This document shows, in pieces, positions 35,419 to 46,110 of a stretch of 64,000 nt of DNA (its first letter is position 1; each line of letters begins with the position of its first letter). The stretch spans positions 134,001 to 198,000 of the forward strand of contig JAIQDT010004231.1 in the NCBI GenBank assembly GCA_021521415.1, written 5' to 3'. Both the position numbers and the translations under genes were made by a program. The stretch comes from Bidens hawaiensis (lineage: Eukaryota; Streptophyta; Magnoliopsida; Asterales; Asteraceae). The notes beneath the pieces were generated by a model. The model was not told where the DNA came from. It saw nothing but the letters and a program-made list of their open reading frames with translations, and did not search any database.

Positions 35419-37740
35419 CTTTTTGTGAGCAAAGATGTAATACTGTGCACAGCTACCGGTCCGGATCTGTAATACGATCCCTAAGTCGTTACTACACAAT
35501 TTCTATTAATATAACTTAAATTCGTGTTAACCGGTAGGTCTGGGGACACTGTTAACCCAGTACCGTACACGATCCGGGGACAATGTTAACCCCGAAACAC
35601 TTCTCAGGACTTAGATTGTGATATCACTTAGAGTTTTTTAGTCAAAATTACCATTAGTTTGTTTTCTCGTTTTGCGTGCCTAGCACGGTTAACCGTCTTT
35701 ATGTTTTCAAAAATGAGTTTGGTCACATACGACCCGAAAATAGTTGTTACTGATATTTTAATTAAAGTGGTAAAATTAGAGCTCGGTTTAGACACCCCGT
35801 TTGGCCGCGGGGCCCGTTTCCGTCTTTAGTATACCGGAAACTGCTAAATCGGGTAAAATTACCCAAATCATCCGAATTACTTTCGGATGATTTATTTTTA
35901 CTTGATTAACTTAGTTTCATGAAAATAGTCCATTTTTAGGGTTTTTATACACCAGTCAGCTCGCTTAGGCGAACTTTGCCGGTTTACGCGTTTTAAGCTT
36001 TAAAAGTTTGTTTTTATGTTCTGTTTAGCACAAATAATTATCCGTTTAGTCTCGGATCTTGAAATTTTGCCCAAATCAGTTTTTGACAGTAAGGAATTTT
36101 ATAAAAATATTTCCAGAATTAATTTTTATATTTAACATTTATTTATCTATTTTAAAACGTTATTTAAACACCAAATATGTCGAAAATACCAAACAACCTT
36201 AGAAAAATCCCAAATTTTTCTGGGATGGCTCCTGCCATCCACATAGTTCCCAGTAATTTTTACAGAACCAAAAACTCATTTTTCATGCCATTTTCACCAA
36301 AACCGAGCTAGAAAACCCTAGAACTCGTTTTACCGAAAAGCCTACTTAGACTTCTCCAATGGACCTAAAATTTTGTGTGTGACTTTTATATGTTATAAAA
36401 AGCTTATCTGAATTTTTCCAGAATTTTTCATGGTGTTTAGCTATTTTTCACCATTTTTAGCCAAAACCGAGAATTAAATTCACCAAATATTCATCCTTTA
36501 TCCAAAAATTTCCAAAATTTCACAGATCTCATATTTTCATGTGTAGATCATCTCTGTGAAATTTCATGACCCAACTCTAAGTCTACCACAATCTGTCCAA
36601 ATCACACAAATCATAAGAAAAACCGAACTACCTTGTGTTTCTAGCTTTAGATCGCAAAGATCTTGCTTTCTAGCCTTTGCTAGCAACTAGATATAACACC
36701 TACAAGCACAATAACACCACACCAAGCAAGTTATACCCACAATCAAGCCATTTTTTTCATGGTTTCGGTTAAGACATCAAAACAAAGATTTTAACCGTAA
36801 AAATTCGTTTTTGACTCTTTTAACTCCTTTCTTGGACCAAGATCCCTTGTATAACTTGTATACATCACTTGATCATGCAAGAATCGGTTTCATCTCGGGT
36901 TTTCACCCATTTTTCACTTGAAACCTCATTTTCTCAAGATTTTGGAATTAAAAACCAAGATTAAACCATAATAACATGTTTATACCTTATGGATCTTCTT
37001 AAAAAACAAGGGTTTTTGGTTGAATGTGTGGAGGATGGAGAGAAATGTGGAGTTGGGAGTGTAGAAAAAAGAAAATGAAATGTGTGTGTGCACCACATGG
37101 ACCGATCGGTCCTTGTATGGTGTGGGGTGGGGCCCACATCTCCAACCTTGGCCACACATTTGGATTGTGTAATCCAGATAATGTTGTGGATAATCTGGTT
37201 CAGTTCGTTTTTTGGTTAAACACTTAATTCGGCTTAAAACGAGGCTAAAACGGTCGTTTTTCGGCTTAAAAATAAAATTTATATAAAACCGATTTATAAA
37301 CTTTAAAAACTTAAACCATGACATTTATTGACTCAACACATCATATTGTCGGTCATTGTGCATCTTTTTCGGCTTGATCGATCTTCTCTTGCTTGGTTTG
37401 ATATTAAAGGTTTCGTTTAACGTACCGACGTACCATTAAATCGAAATCCTTTTTCTGTGCTATAACTCACTCATCCCGAAGCTTTAATACTTCGTAAACC
37501 TTACTAAACATCATATATTTCGTCTATAATGTAATCCCCGATTCGATAGGGTTTCAATAATCGTTCATCGGTTAATCGTAATTCCAATACGACTAGCTGT
37601 ACATTCGAGTATAATTCATACTTGTGAATCTTATATACTCGTATAAACACATTATAATTTATATATTCAGTATTAAATAACACATAAATGGTATATTCCG
37701 GCTAGGGTATACCTGAATTTGCCGGAATCGTTACAGATGT

Positions 37741-40128
37741 GCAGCTATATTTAGCATTCTTACCATCATCATATTTAGTATTTGTTTTATTCTCAGTTTC
37801 TGTTGGCCTCATATTTCTAGATTTCCTTTGTCTCAGAGGACAATCACCAACAAAGTGTCCTATCCTGTTGCATCTAAAACAACTTATGTTCGATTTATTC
37901 TTGTTGTTTTAAACATTAGTTTCAAAAGTTGTTGTAGATGATGAGGTTGCGTTACTGTCAATTTGTCTCACATACGGTGGAACAAACGGATTTAGGGGAG
38001 ATTTCTTTTCGTCAAACTTATAGTCCTCCTCCCGCCTTAGTAACACAACCTCTTCTTTTATCTTACCTGATTCAGACAGTTTGTCCGAATTTGACGAGAC
38101 GGAACTTGTGACATTAGAATTTGTCTGACTAGCTTCACTCTCATTACTTGTAGTGTCTTTAGTAGAGACTTTGATTGGAACTGTCTGACTAATTTCAACA
38201 TTCACGTATTGTTGATTACTAGGATTATATGTATAGTTATTATTATATGGTGGTGGAACTTCTGTGATTCCAATTCCCTCCTTTTTAATTGGGGAACGTT
38301 GAACACTTATAATGTGGTCCAGCATCGTTGAATAATTTCTAAATTGTTCAATTTTCCTGTTCAGTTCCACCACTTTTACCTGGTAATCAGCTATCTGTTT
38401 ATCCTTTTCAGCTATTAGTTTGGTCTTTTCTTCTAACACTTCATAGCTAAGATCAATTACTTGTATTTTTTCAGCTAGGGTGGCTTTAAGACTTCTGATA
38501 TCTTTTTCACTAGCTTTTATTTTTACCGAGTAGCTATTTTCTTTAGTTTTAGAATAGTGATGTTCTTCTTTTAAATTTTTAAATTGAGTGTCCAAACTAA
38601 CAAATTGATCAGTTAATGCTTTCAATTGATCAGACAGTTTTTCACATTGTTCACAATGAGATTCAGAACATACCTCTGAGAGTTGATCGTTCACTTCTGC
38701 CATGTATGCTTGATCTTCCCCCGTCTCTTTGTCACTTCTTCTAGTTTCGATAGTTTCCAGATTTTCCTGTTCGAACATCTCCTCAACTTGTATATTCCAG
38801 TTGTATCCACCGTTTTGCTAAGATACCATAGCCTTGTTTTCACTTCCACTTCCATTCTGTTGAGCAGGTCTGTTCTGACTTCGTTCGACTCTCTCATTTG
38901 TACACTCTTTAGCAAAGTGACCATTTTGTTGACAGTTATAACAAAGAACCTTTGACTTGTCAAACCCCGGTCTTTCTCCAATGAACTTTCTACCAGTTTT
39001 CTTTATAAATCTCTTTACCCTTTTTACTATCATAGCCATCTGCCACTGCAGATTCATTTCTTCCAGATCATCAGCGTCGATCTGATCATAGTCTTCATCC
39101 AAAGTTGCAGGGTCGACTATTTTTCCTTTGATGTAATTCTCATAAGATGCGATGAAGGAGGCATAAAGAGCAAACTGTTGTTCAACTGATTTCACACTCA
39201 TAGGCATTTGTGAGTAGTTCTTGCTAGAAGCATTGGTTGAGAAATTACCAGTTGTGGTTTGAGGTTTTGAGGAACTACTACCTCCTGCTACGAAACATAC
39301 GTAACCATCCATGTTTAGCACCACATGACTATCTGGAGTGGCGTTTGATTCCCCCTTTGAGTAGTAGGCAGTGGATTCTGTTTTTGAATTTGAGTTTGGA
39401 GTAACTTTAGCACCATACATTCCCGGATCCTGAACCTGATCAGTAGGTGTCTCCTTTCTAGCCATATTAAGTTCAAAATTACGTAACTTATTTACCACTG
39501 TCTCCAAGTCAATCTTCTCAAAATCTTTATCTTCTCTCATCAGAACTGTGTACATCTCCCATTTTGGTGGATGAGCATCAAGGAGCTTTTCTACTATCTC
39601 TTCTACCTCTTATTCAATGGAGTAGTTATTCAGCTCGGTTATCAGATGATAATATCGCGTGATGATGTCATCAAGTGATTTATTTTTCAGATACTTGAAT
39701 ACGGAGAATTGAGTTTTCAGTAGCTTTGTCTTGGTGGTACGTATCCCAACATTTCCTTCATATCTATTCTCTAGTGCTTCCCATAGTTCTCTAGCAGTTT
39801 TGTATTTTTTAAAAGTATGAAGAATCTCTTGTGGGAGCGCCATTGTTATGGCTGCATGTGCTTTACTTTCTGCCTCATACATCTTCTTTTCATCATCCTC
39901 CATCTTACCGTACTTCTTAATCTGTTCACGACCTTCAAACATGGCTGTTGGTGGAATGTGCCCATCTTGAATGCAGACCCACATCTTTGCGTTTTGATAC
40001 TTCACATACTGTTCAAATCTATCTTTCCATGCAACGAAATCAGTACCTTTAAGCAGTTTTGGAGCTTTAGTTGCTGAACCAGCTTCAACCTCCATCTTTA
40101 CCAGTTCAGTGATGTTTATCGAAGTCAT
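37741..40128 (-). pseudogene. C1 gag (interrupted 3' end)
   Basis: The probable start is the ATG at 40128 (MTSINITELVKMEVEAGS). One frame runs to the G1 insertion with three stops (39610-39612, 38818-38820, 37909-37911) and no frameshift. Content: capsid-like region ('LLKGTDFVAWKDRFEQYVKY', 'HTFKKYKTARELWEALENRY'), a conserved '[13 protein letters not shown]' segment, zinc knuckle [14 protein letters not shown], a long coiled-coil (ALTDQFVSLDTQFKNLKEEH, KIQVIDLSYEVLEEKTKLI), and a second knuckle CFRCNRIGHFVGDC just before 37741. It would form the virus-like particle shell and bind genomic RNA. The long coiled-coil between two zinc knuckles makes this gag unusually large for copia. The three stops make it non-functional. 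Confidence 0.9.
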
Positions 40129-40530
40129 ACTTGAATGAAACGAGACATAGAACTTAGAAACAAGATTCTGTGTGCAGGAAGCAGCGAAGTTAATACAACT
40201 TCGCTTGCCAACTTCGCTAAGGACAACTTCGCTGGACACACAACTTCGCTAGTCACACAACTTCACTAGCCTAACAACTTCATTGAAACCCTATATCTTC
40301 GCCAAATCCCTAGTTTAGGTGACGACAACTTCGCCAGAAGAACAGAGTTTTGCTGGTTACACAGGACGATTTCGAAGGTTGCGAGGGTGATAGGAAGGTG
40401 TAATTGATTAGTATTGAGGAGTGACTGACAAAAAGGAGGTATTTCAACGTAAAATTGTTCCGAAAATTGTCTAACGGAACAATCTTAACACCCGTGTGAT
40501 AATCCCGAACCACACAATCACGAGAAAAAC
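40129..40530 (-). promoter_or_regulatory. C1 leader with repeated CAACTTCGC words
   Basis: The untranslated leader between PBS and gag contains five or more copies of (CA)ACTTCGC(T) on the plus strand (40195-40345), the half-site of the LTR palindrome. Possible roles are RNA dimerisation or packaging, or enhancer binding; none is demonstrated. Confidence 0.5.
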
Positions 40531-40541
40531 GTCTGATACCA
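40531..40541 (-). other. C1 primer-binding site
   Basis: The minus strand reads TGGTATCAGAC two bases inside the 5' LTR, matching the initiator tRNA-Met PBS in its first ten bases. Confidence 0.85.
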
Positions 40542-40543
40542 AC

Positions 40544-40960
40544 TGTAGGTTCTCAGTCGGATCTACACAGGGGTATCTCGTAACACGAGGTGCGGAATCC
40601 CCACGTATACGATACGAGTGTTGAGGCGATAAACACGTTGAATCTAAACAAACACACGAGTATATATGATAATACTTGTGATATTGCAAGGCGTAATAAC
40701 CAAAGAAACAAGCACGTGACTCAGAGAATCACACAAAACAGCCGTTCAAAGTTATTAATAAGGAAGCCAAAGTTAGGAATATATATATATCATGACAACT
40801 TCGCCTAACATGCTAGGCGAAGTTGTCTTAACTTCACTTCTTTCCCAAGTTCGCTTAAACCCAAATCAAACTTAACACGTTCAAAACAAAACGAACAATT
40901 TAAACGATTACAGACACAAATAAACACAAGATACTGAACTACTGGCATCATGCATCAACA
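40544..40960 (-). repeat. C1 5' LTR
   Basis: 417 bp, paired with 18737-19152. On the minus strand an (AT)n TATA-like stretch (40776-40790) lies immediately downstream of the 34-bp palindrome (40794-40827), a plausible promoter arrangement. It is flanked by the TSD CTTTA at 40961-40965. Confidence 0.95.
40794..40827. repeat. Perfect palindrome in C1 5' LTR
   Basis: Identical to 18986-19019: a 14-bp perfect stem with a 6-base loop, next to the presumed TATA region of the LTR promoter. Confidence 0.95.
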
Positions 40961-40965
40961 CTTTA

Positions 40966-41115
40966 TTCTTAAACCAAAAAACGTCATTCGTGGGATATGT
41001 GGAAGGCCAGATTACACGTTTGAGAGACCAGGCAAGGTGTAATAGAGGTATACACGTGTTAGATTTAAGGCCACATGTTCATGAACAGTGAATTATGAGA
41101 GAGGAGTAAATTTTA

Positions 41116-41169
<54 letters not shown>

Positions 41170-42649
41170 GGCAAATATTACACTAAATGAATTATAGTAC
41201 AATAATATCCAACACGTTGAGTAGAGTTTGGTACTATGACGTCAACACTATTCTGTTGATTCACCAAACATATACCAATGTGTAGCTCAAATATCTCCAA
41301 ACATACTCATGTTAACATGACTTTAAAAGTTTGTGGACAACGAAGTCGCAACGGTTGGCAAAGTCTTGTTGGCTGCAGAACTCAACATCCTAGTTCAAGG
41401 TAGCTGCCAAAAAAACCACCCAAAAATTTTCACTTCATACCTTCACCAATCACTAAAGCATCCAACTTTGAAGCGTTGCATACGACAGGTGCAGACTTCA
41501 CTTGTTCTGTTGACCTTATTTGATCATTTGTTCATTAAAATATATCATAACCACCATCAAAGTATTAAAAATAGCCAAAAATAAAATTACTTCAATAAAT
41601 AGGAAAGACACTAATCATGAAACCATTTATTTATCATGAAAGAATTATAATATTAAGACAATCTTATGCGGTTCATGTAATACCAATAAAAAAGATAAAT
41701 ATAAAAATTACTTGATAATTGTACAACATGCAAGACAAGCTGACTTATCATAACCTTAAGTGAGCCGGGTCAGAAACCGCACTTTATTACTAACTTATTT
41801 GTCTAAATGGTTAATTCATATATGGTATTTTAACTAATTACCTCAAAAATCAGTTCATTCAATTTTCTAAACGAGTTCTGTGAAAGGTAGTGCAACGAAG
41901 AGGTGTACAAAACCAGTTTATTTGAAAAAAAAATGGTTCGAGTTATGAAGCGAACCAGGTTGGTCAACAGGTTACAAAAACGGTTGGTAAAAACGGTTCG
42001 GATTATAAACCAGTTTAAAAGAAAAAAAATGTTCGAACTTAATGAGTCTATTCAGATTAAAAACCACTTAGGGACAAATAAAGCGTTTTATTTTTTAATG
42101 TTTTTCAAATCCGGATCGGGTTCAAAACCAATTCAGTAAATGCGACTACGCACTGGTATACGAACCTACAAGTTAAGTCAGGTCCAAACTGGTTAAGCAC
42201 AAACCAAACTTTTTGGTGAAGTGGGCCGAGTCAGATACCGGTTTACTAAGCCATACAAGATTTTTTGTACATCTTTAGTGCAATTGGAAGTTAAGTGTGT
42301 TCGTTTTTTTGTGTTGCGCTAATTATAACAATAGAAGCATTTAAACGAACAAACCCCATCCATATGTTAAAACTTTATTAAAATTGTCAATTACAGTGGA
42401 TTAAAACAAATAGCCACATGAATATATATCAAACAAGTTGGTAACTTACCTCACCAATCTCCAATCTGCCTCTAGGTTTTGTTTAAATATTTGTTTTGGT
42501 CTTCTTGGTTTAAGCTAGGACTGACATAACACGAACATCTAGATAAGATGGCATAATGCCAACATCTTGAAACATGGCAAAAGACTTAATGCATTCGTTG
42601 CGCCCTCTACAAAGACGTACACACAAATTAAATATATATCTAATCAAGT
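40966..42649. other. Gene-free stretch between C1 and C3
   Basis: AT-rich DNA with a long (TA)n microsatellite at 41121-41168. Short open stretches (41333-41584, 41903-42139) have no domain. On the minus strand, 42640-42535 reads like a short exon after an AG acceptor ('IKSFAMFQDVGIMPSYLDV' then a stop), which might belong to a host gene disrupted by C3. This is weak. Confidence 0.35.
41121..41168. repeat. (TA)n microsatellite
   Basis: About 23 TA units in a row, possibly unstable in length. No associated function is visible. Confidence 0.95.
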
Positions 42650-44111
42650 TATTGGAAAACTTGTATTATAAATTCCAGAAAATTAAAGAAAAATAAACAA
42701 AATAGTAAACCGGGCTTGTGTTTAACACAATTCTCTTATACAGATTCTCGGTCTGTTCCCAGGGTACTCCGGTTCGAAATAGAATCGGTGCTCTGCCGGA
42801 CTCGGACACTTGCCTGAAACGAAATCGGAAATAACACTGTTGTAGTATGAAGAAGATGAAGTGTGTTTGTTTGGTATGTCTAAATTGAAGAGCTGGTCTG
42901 GTTTATATAGCCACACAATGACAATAATAATAATCAATACTGTTAATGACCATTAAATAATAATAATATCAAATAATGGCACATTAGTGCAGATTATAAA
43001 ACTGGAAGTCATAATCATTCTCTTAATGATTATTAATTGTATTGACTGGACCAGTTTTGAATTTCAAAAACAAATTCAAAAAATCGTCTCACGCGGGCTC
43101 GGGTTTTCGGAGTTGCATTCGTGTCCGCGGGACGTCCGGGCACGCACGAGGTTGATGGATTTCTAGTCCAGAATCCCAAATTTGCACCCCCCCTGCGCGC
43201 GCGTAGGACTTGTGGTAAAACATGTCATAAAGAATTCAAATAGGTGTAAGGTCACTACCTTATAAACCATTCATTATTTTGTTCCCAAACCGATGTAGGA
43301 CAAACCTTTACCACTTCTGTAACAACTCGGGGTTTCGAACATATATTTTCACCCGACTCGGTTCAACGTTCGGGTCATTTATATTAAAGAAAATATCGCG
43401 TGTATCGAGTAAATCAATTATTATTATATTAATTTATTTTCATAATTTGACAAAAATTGCCTAAACTAAAACTTCTACCCACTTATGTTTCCATCTTTAA
43501 CTCTAAGGACTGATCTACAATATTTTATATCTTATTGAAATATATATTTTAAATGGGAACCCGTTTGCTCATGCCCAGACCCAGATCACAACCCGCATAC
43601 CAAATCTGCTAGCTTGGACCACAATTTACGTCTTAAATATGGAAATTGGATTAAGATATTGATTCCCTTACTGAATTCGGCCTAACCGACAGTTTATTTT
43701 TGTTAATTCGTTTATAACTGATTTGTATTTCCTTATTATTGTAGCCGACCCTAAACTTAATTCAAAATACATTCAATCGTTCGTATTAATTCAATTAAAC
43801 CTGTATACACAATCATCTAACCCTAGTCGTCCATAACCCCCTAATTAATTGTACTATGATCAGCCGCTGCCTGTTCGTTCATTACCTTTAACCGCCGCCC
43901 ATTGTTGCGACCAGTTCACCCACTGCCGATCATCATTTACGGTAATTGATTCCTGTTTTGAGTACGCACTTGGCTGATGATCAATAACCCTATCATTCGA
44001 TCAATAAATAACAACTGATTTACGTGATTGGTTAATCTAGGGTTTGGTTCTAAACCTGATTCGTTTATGCTTCTATTATAATTTATAACGTTTCTGAAAT
44101 TTGTTGCATAA

Positions 44112-44187
44112 GCTGGTGAAGCCCAGCTGGTTAGTTCTTAAGGGTGCAGGGGGGCAGGTCGCGGGTTCGACCCTCTGCCACCCCGAT
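44112..44187 (+). other. tRNA-like segment with Pol III A/B boxes inside S1
   Basis: 'aagcccagctgg' fits the A-box consensus and 'gggttcgaccct' fits the B-box consensus. The 3' part can pair partly with the 5' part as an acceptor stem, and a T-rich run follows. The anticodon arm does not fold convincingly, so this is not a functional tRNA gene. It is a tRNA-derived or SINE-like piece captured in the LTR. Confidence 0.35.
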
Positions 44188-44887
44188 TTTCTATTATTTG
44201 TTTTTTTTATATTTATTTCTTTAAGAACCTTTAATAATACTAATGATTAAATAAAACTATTTTGTTAAAAACCGATCATATAATACTTGTTTTTCACATC
44301 TTTTGTCCGTGTATGTATGTATACGTATATTTAGATATACATATATGTATATACACGTATATATAATACCACGTAAATACAATATTAAATGTTTTAACAA
44401 ACTAATAAATATTTTTAAAGATTTATTTTAGTTAAATAATATTTTTTTATAATAAAATAATATAATACACTTTAAATGGATTTAATGAATTAATAATACT
44501 AATAACCAAAAGATATTATTTTAATAAAAGCCGGTTTGTAATACTCGTTTAATTCATATTTTCGTATACATATAGGTGTATATATATGTATACATAAAGG
44601 ATATTATAACTTAAAAACAAATGTTTTAGTAAATATATAAAACAAATAAACTAATTTTATAAAACTACAAATAATATTGGTTAAGTTATGTTTTTATTTA
44701 AAATAATTGTTTTATATAATAATCTTGATATATAATATTAAATTATTATAATATTTTTTAGTTAGTGTTCATAATAAGTTTGTTACTTAGCATACTCGTT
44801 TGCTCTCTTTTCTCATTAGGATTTAACGTTCGCGTGTGACTTTTTCCGTCTTCTCGTTGTCTTAATCTTTCTTTGTTCGTCTTTAAG

Positions 44888-45279
44888 GTGAGTATCACAT
44901 TCCCCTATTTTACCGCTTTCAATGTTTTGGGGACATGCGTAAATAATATTTCTCATATATACTTATACACAAAACTGCAACTTTGTTTTATGTGTTAACA
45001 ACTTATACCTTACTTGTTTATGTGCTTATTTGCTTTGTATGCTTTCGCATTCGGAGAGGTCCAACATAATCTCAGTCTAGTATGATCATACGCCAGTCGT
45101 TATAGCCTTTGTGCTTCTGGACATCTCAGTTATACTTGCTCATTCGGTTATTTTGTTATTCTCATATGACTTGTTGCAGCTACATATTTTTGTTATATAT
45201 ACTATATGTACAACTAAACTGGTGTGTTGTTCACTCAACATGTGTTGTTGACAAAACTTTATTTTATACGCATATGCAG
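44888..45279 (+). other. Putative leader intron in S1
   Basis: AAG|GTGAGT at 44887/44888 and a pyrimidine-rich region ending ATGCAG at 45279 delimit 392 bp near the 3' end of the LTR, as in G2. Context after the donor (tcacattcccctatttt) matches that in G2 (tcacagcccctatttt). Confidence 0.4.
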
Positions 45280-45546
45280 GTTGGTGAAGACTTAGTGAAG
45301 AATTTAGCTAGAAGAATATTTTAATCAAGAAATATAAAATTTGTATTGTTGTATGAATTTTGTACTTGTTTGTATTTGATTTATTTGATAATTGAATTCA
45401 ATTAATAGATATTGTCATTTAAATATTGTGCATGATAGTAATCTTGAGAGCTGTGACAATCAGTTCGCGCCCCGGTATTTCCGCCGTAGGTTGGGGTGTG
45501 ACAACTTCCACCACTTCCTTTATTCACACACTTAAAACTTCCAACA

Positions 45547-46110
45547 ATCCCTAACATGAATGGAGGTCGAAACTACATTATTTCGATTAGATTTCAACAG
45601 TTGAATCTTGCATACAATAGGTAGGTGTTATCCTTTGAACCTTTGCTTATGAAGCATACTTAGCCCACTGGCTTTGAGTAGACGGTGACGTCTTTGAACT
45701 CGTCTGCCATTTGTGTAGACGACAATAAACTTCACACAAGGCTCTCCCCGACAAAGTCAAGTCCTCATAGTTATGTTCGTTATGGTCATGAACATGCGCC
45801 TGGTTCTGCAAGAGCTATTAAGTATTGTGCCCAACAACACCCTTCGAAGCGACCCCACTTCTCTATCACATAGGTAATTCACCATGTATGACTACCTTGG
45901 TCGAATCATTAAAAGCCATATGCTTAGCCTCACACTTGTCACTTTTAGGAATGGACTAGGAAGGTTACCTTGTCACGTGGTAAACTCCCTCTTAAAATTA
46001 TAGGGTTATCCCCCCCCCCCCCACAATGACCGCACTAATTCATACAAGTAGGTTTTCCTATTGAACTCAACTCTTCTAGTCTGTTGAGTTAGGTTTCCTT
46101 CGCATGAACT
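45547..46110 (-). other. C3 3' untranslated region
   Basis: Sequence between the pol stop (46111) and the 3' LTR. It includes a run of 13 C at 46010-46022 on the plus strand. No ORF is supportable. Confidence 0.5.

Larger units (their letters stand above)
25410..37735 (-). mobile_element. G1: Ty3-gypsy chromovirus (Tekay/Del-like) nested in C1
   Basis: This is a 12.3-kb element with LTRs of about 3.1 kb (TGTAACACC...CGTTACA), flanked by the duplication GATGT (25405-25409 and 37736-37740). Minus-strand order: 5' LTR (34610-37735), tRNA-Met PBS, extra ORF, gag, protease, RT, RNase H, integrase with chromodomain-like tail, polypurine tract, 3' LTR. About 30 differences between the LTRs were counted by eye (about 1 %), so it is much younger than C1. 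Gag-pol carries two nonsense codons and two apparent frameshifts compared with G2, so it is no longer autonomous. Confidence 0.97.
34610..37735 (-). repeat. G1 5' LTR
   Basis: 3126 bp, about 99 % identical to 25410-28534. It carries the same 39-bp array (35003-35212) and the donor/acceptor-like pair (donor at about 35418, acceptor ending at about 34871). As the 5' LTR it should contain the active promoter of G1. I could not place a convincing TATA box. Confidence 0.97.
18737..40960 (-). mobile_element. C1: Ty1-copia retrotransposon split by G1
   Basis: The LTRs at both ends start TG and end CA, flanked by a 5-bp duplication CTTTA (18732-18736 and 40961-40965). Without G1 (25410-37735 plus one TSD copy) the element is about 9.9 kb. 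Minus-strand order: 5' LTR, tRNA-Met PBS, gag, protease, integrase, reverse transcriptase, RNase H, spacer, accessory 3' ORF, polypurine tract, 3' LTR. The large gag and the extra 3' ORF suggest the SIRE/Maximus-like part of Ty1-copia, though I am not certain. LTRs differ at about 20 of 416 positions by eye (about 5 %). Stops and frameshifts in all domains show it is inactive. Confidence 0.95.
43318..45503 (+). mobile_element. S1: solo Ty3-gypsy LTR
   Basis: A 2186-bp sequence (TGTAACAACTCGGGG...GGGGTGTGACA) flanked by the 5-bp duplication ACTTC (43313-43317 and 45504-45508) and with no internal region. The uninterrupted site is visible in the other C3 LTR ('accacttccaccacttcc', about 58749). 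It shares with G2 the leader motif AAGGTGAGTATCACA (44885; G2 has GGTGAGTCTCACA), so it belongs to a related chromovirus family. Two diverged copies of an AT-rich segment (about 44230-44400 and 44485-44640) form an internal duplication. Confidence 0.9.
42650..45546 (-). repeat. C3 3' LTR, split by solo LTR S1
   Basis: The LTR sequence is 42650-43317 joined to 45504-45546, about 706 bp without S1. It matches the right-hand LTR (48928-49176 plus 58333-58792) throughout. On the minus strand GGCTATATAAACC at about 42901-42913 is a TATA box. Confidence 0.9.

Noticed and set aside
41333..41584. 83-codon plus-strand open frame
   Set aside because: No recognisable domain. The C-terminal half is Lys/Asn/His-rich chance sequence.
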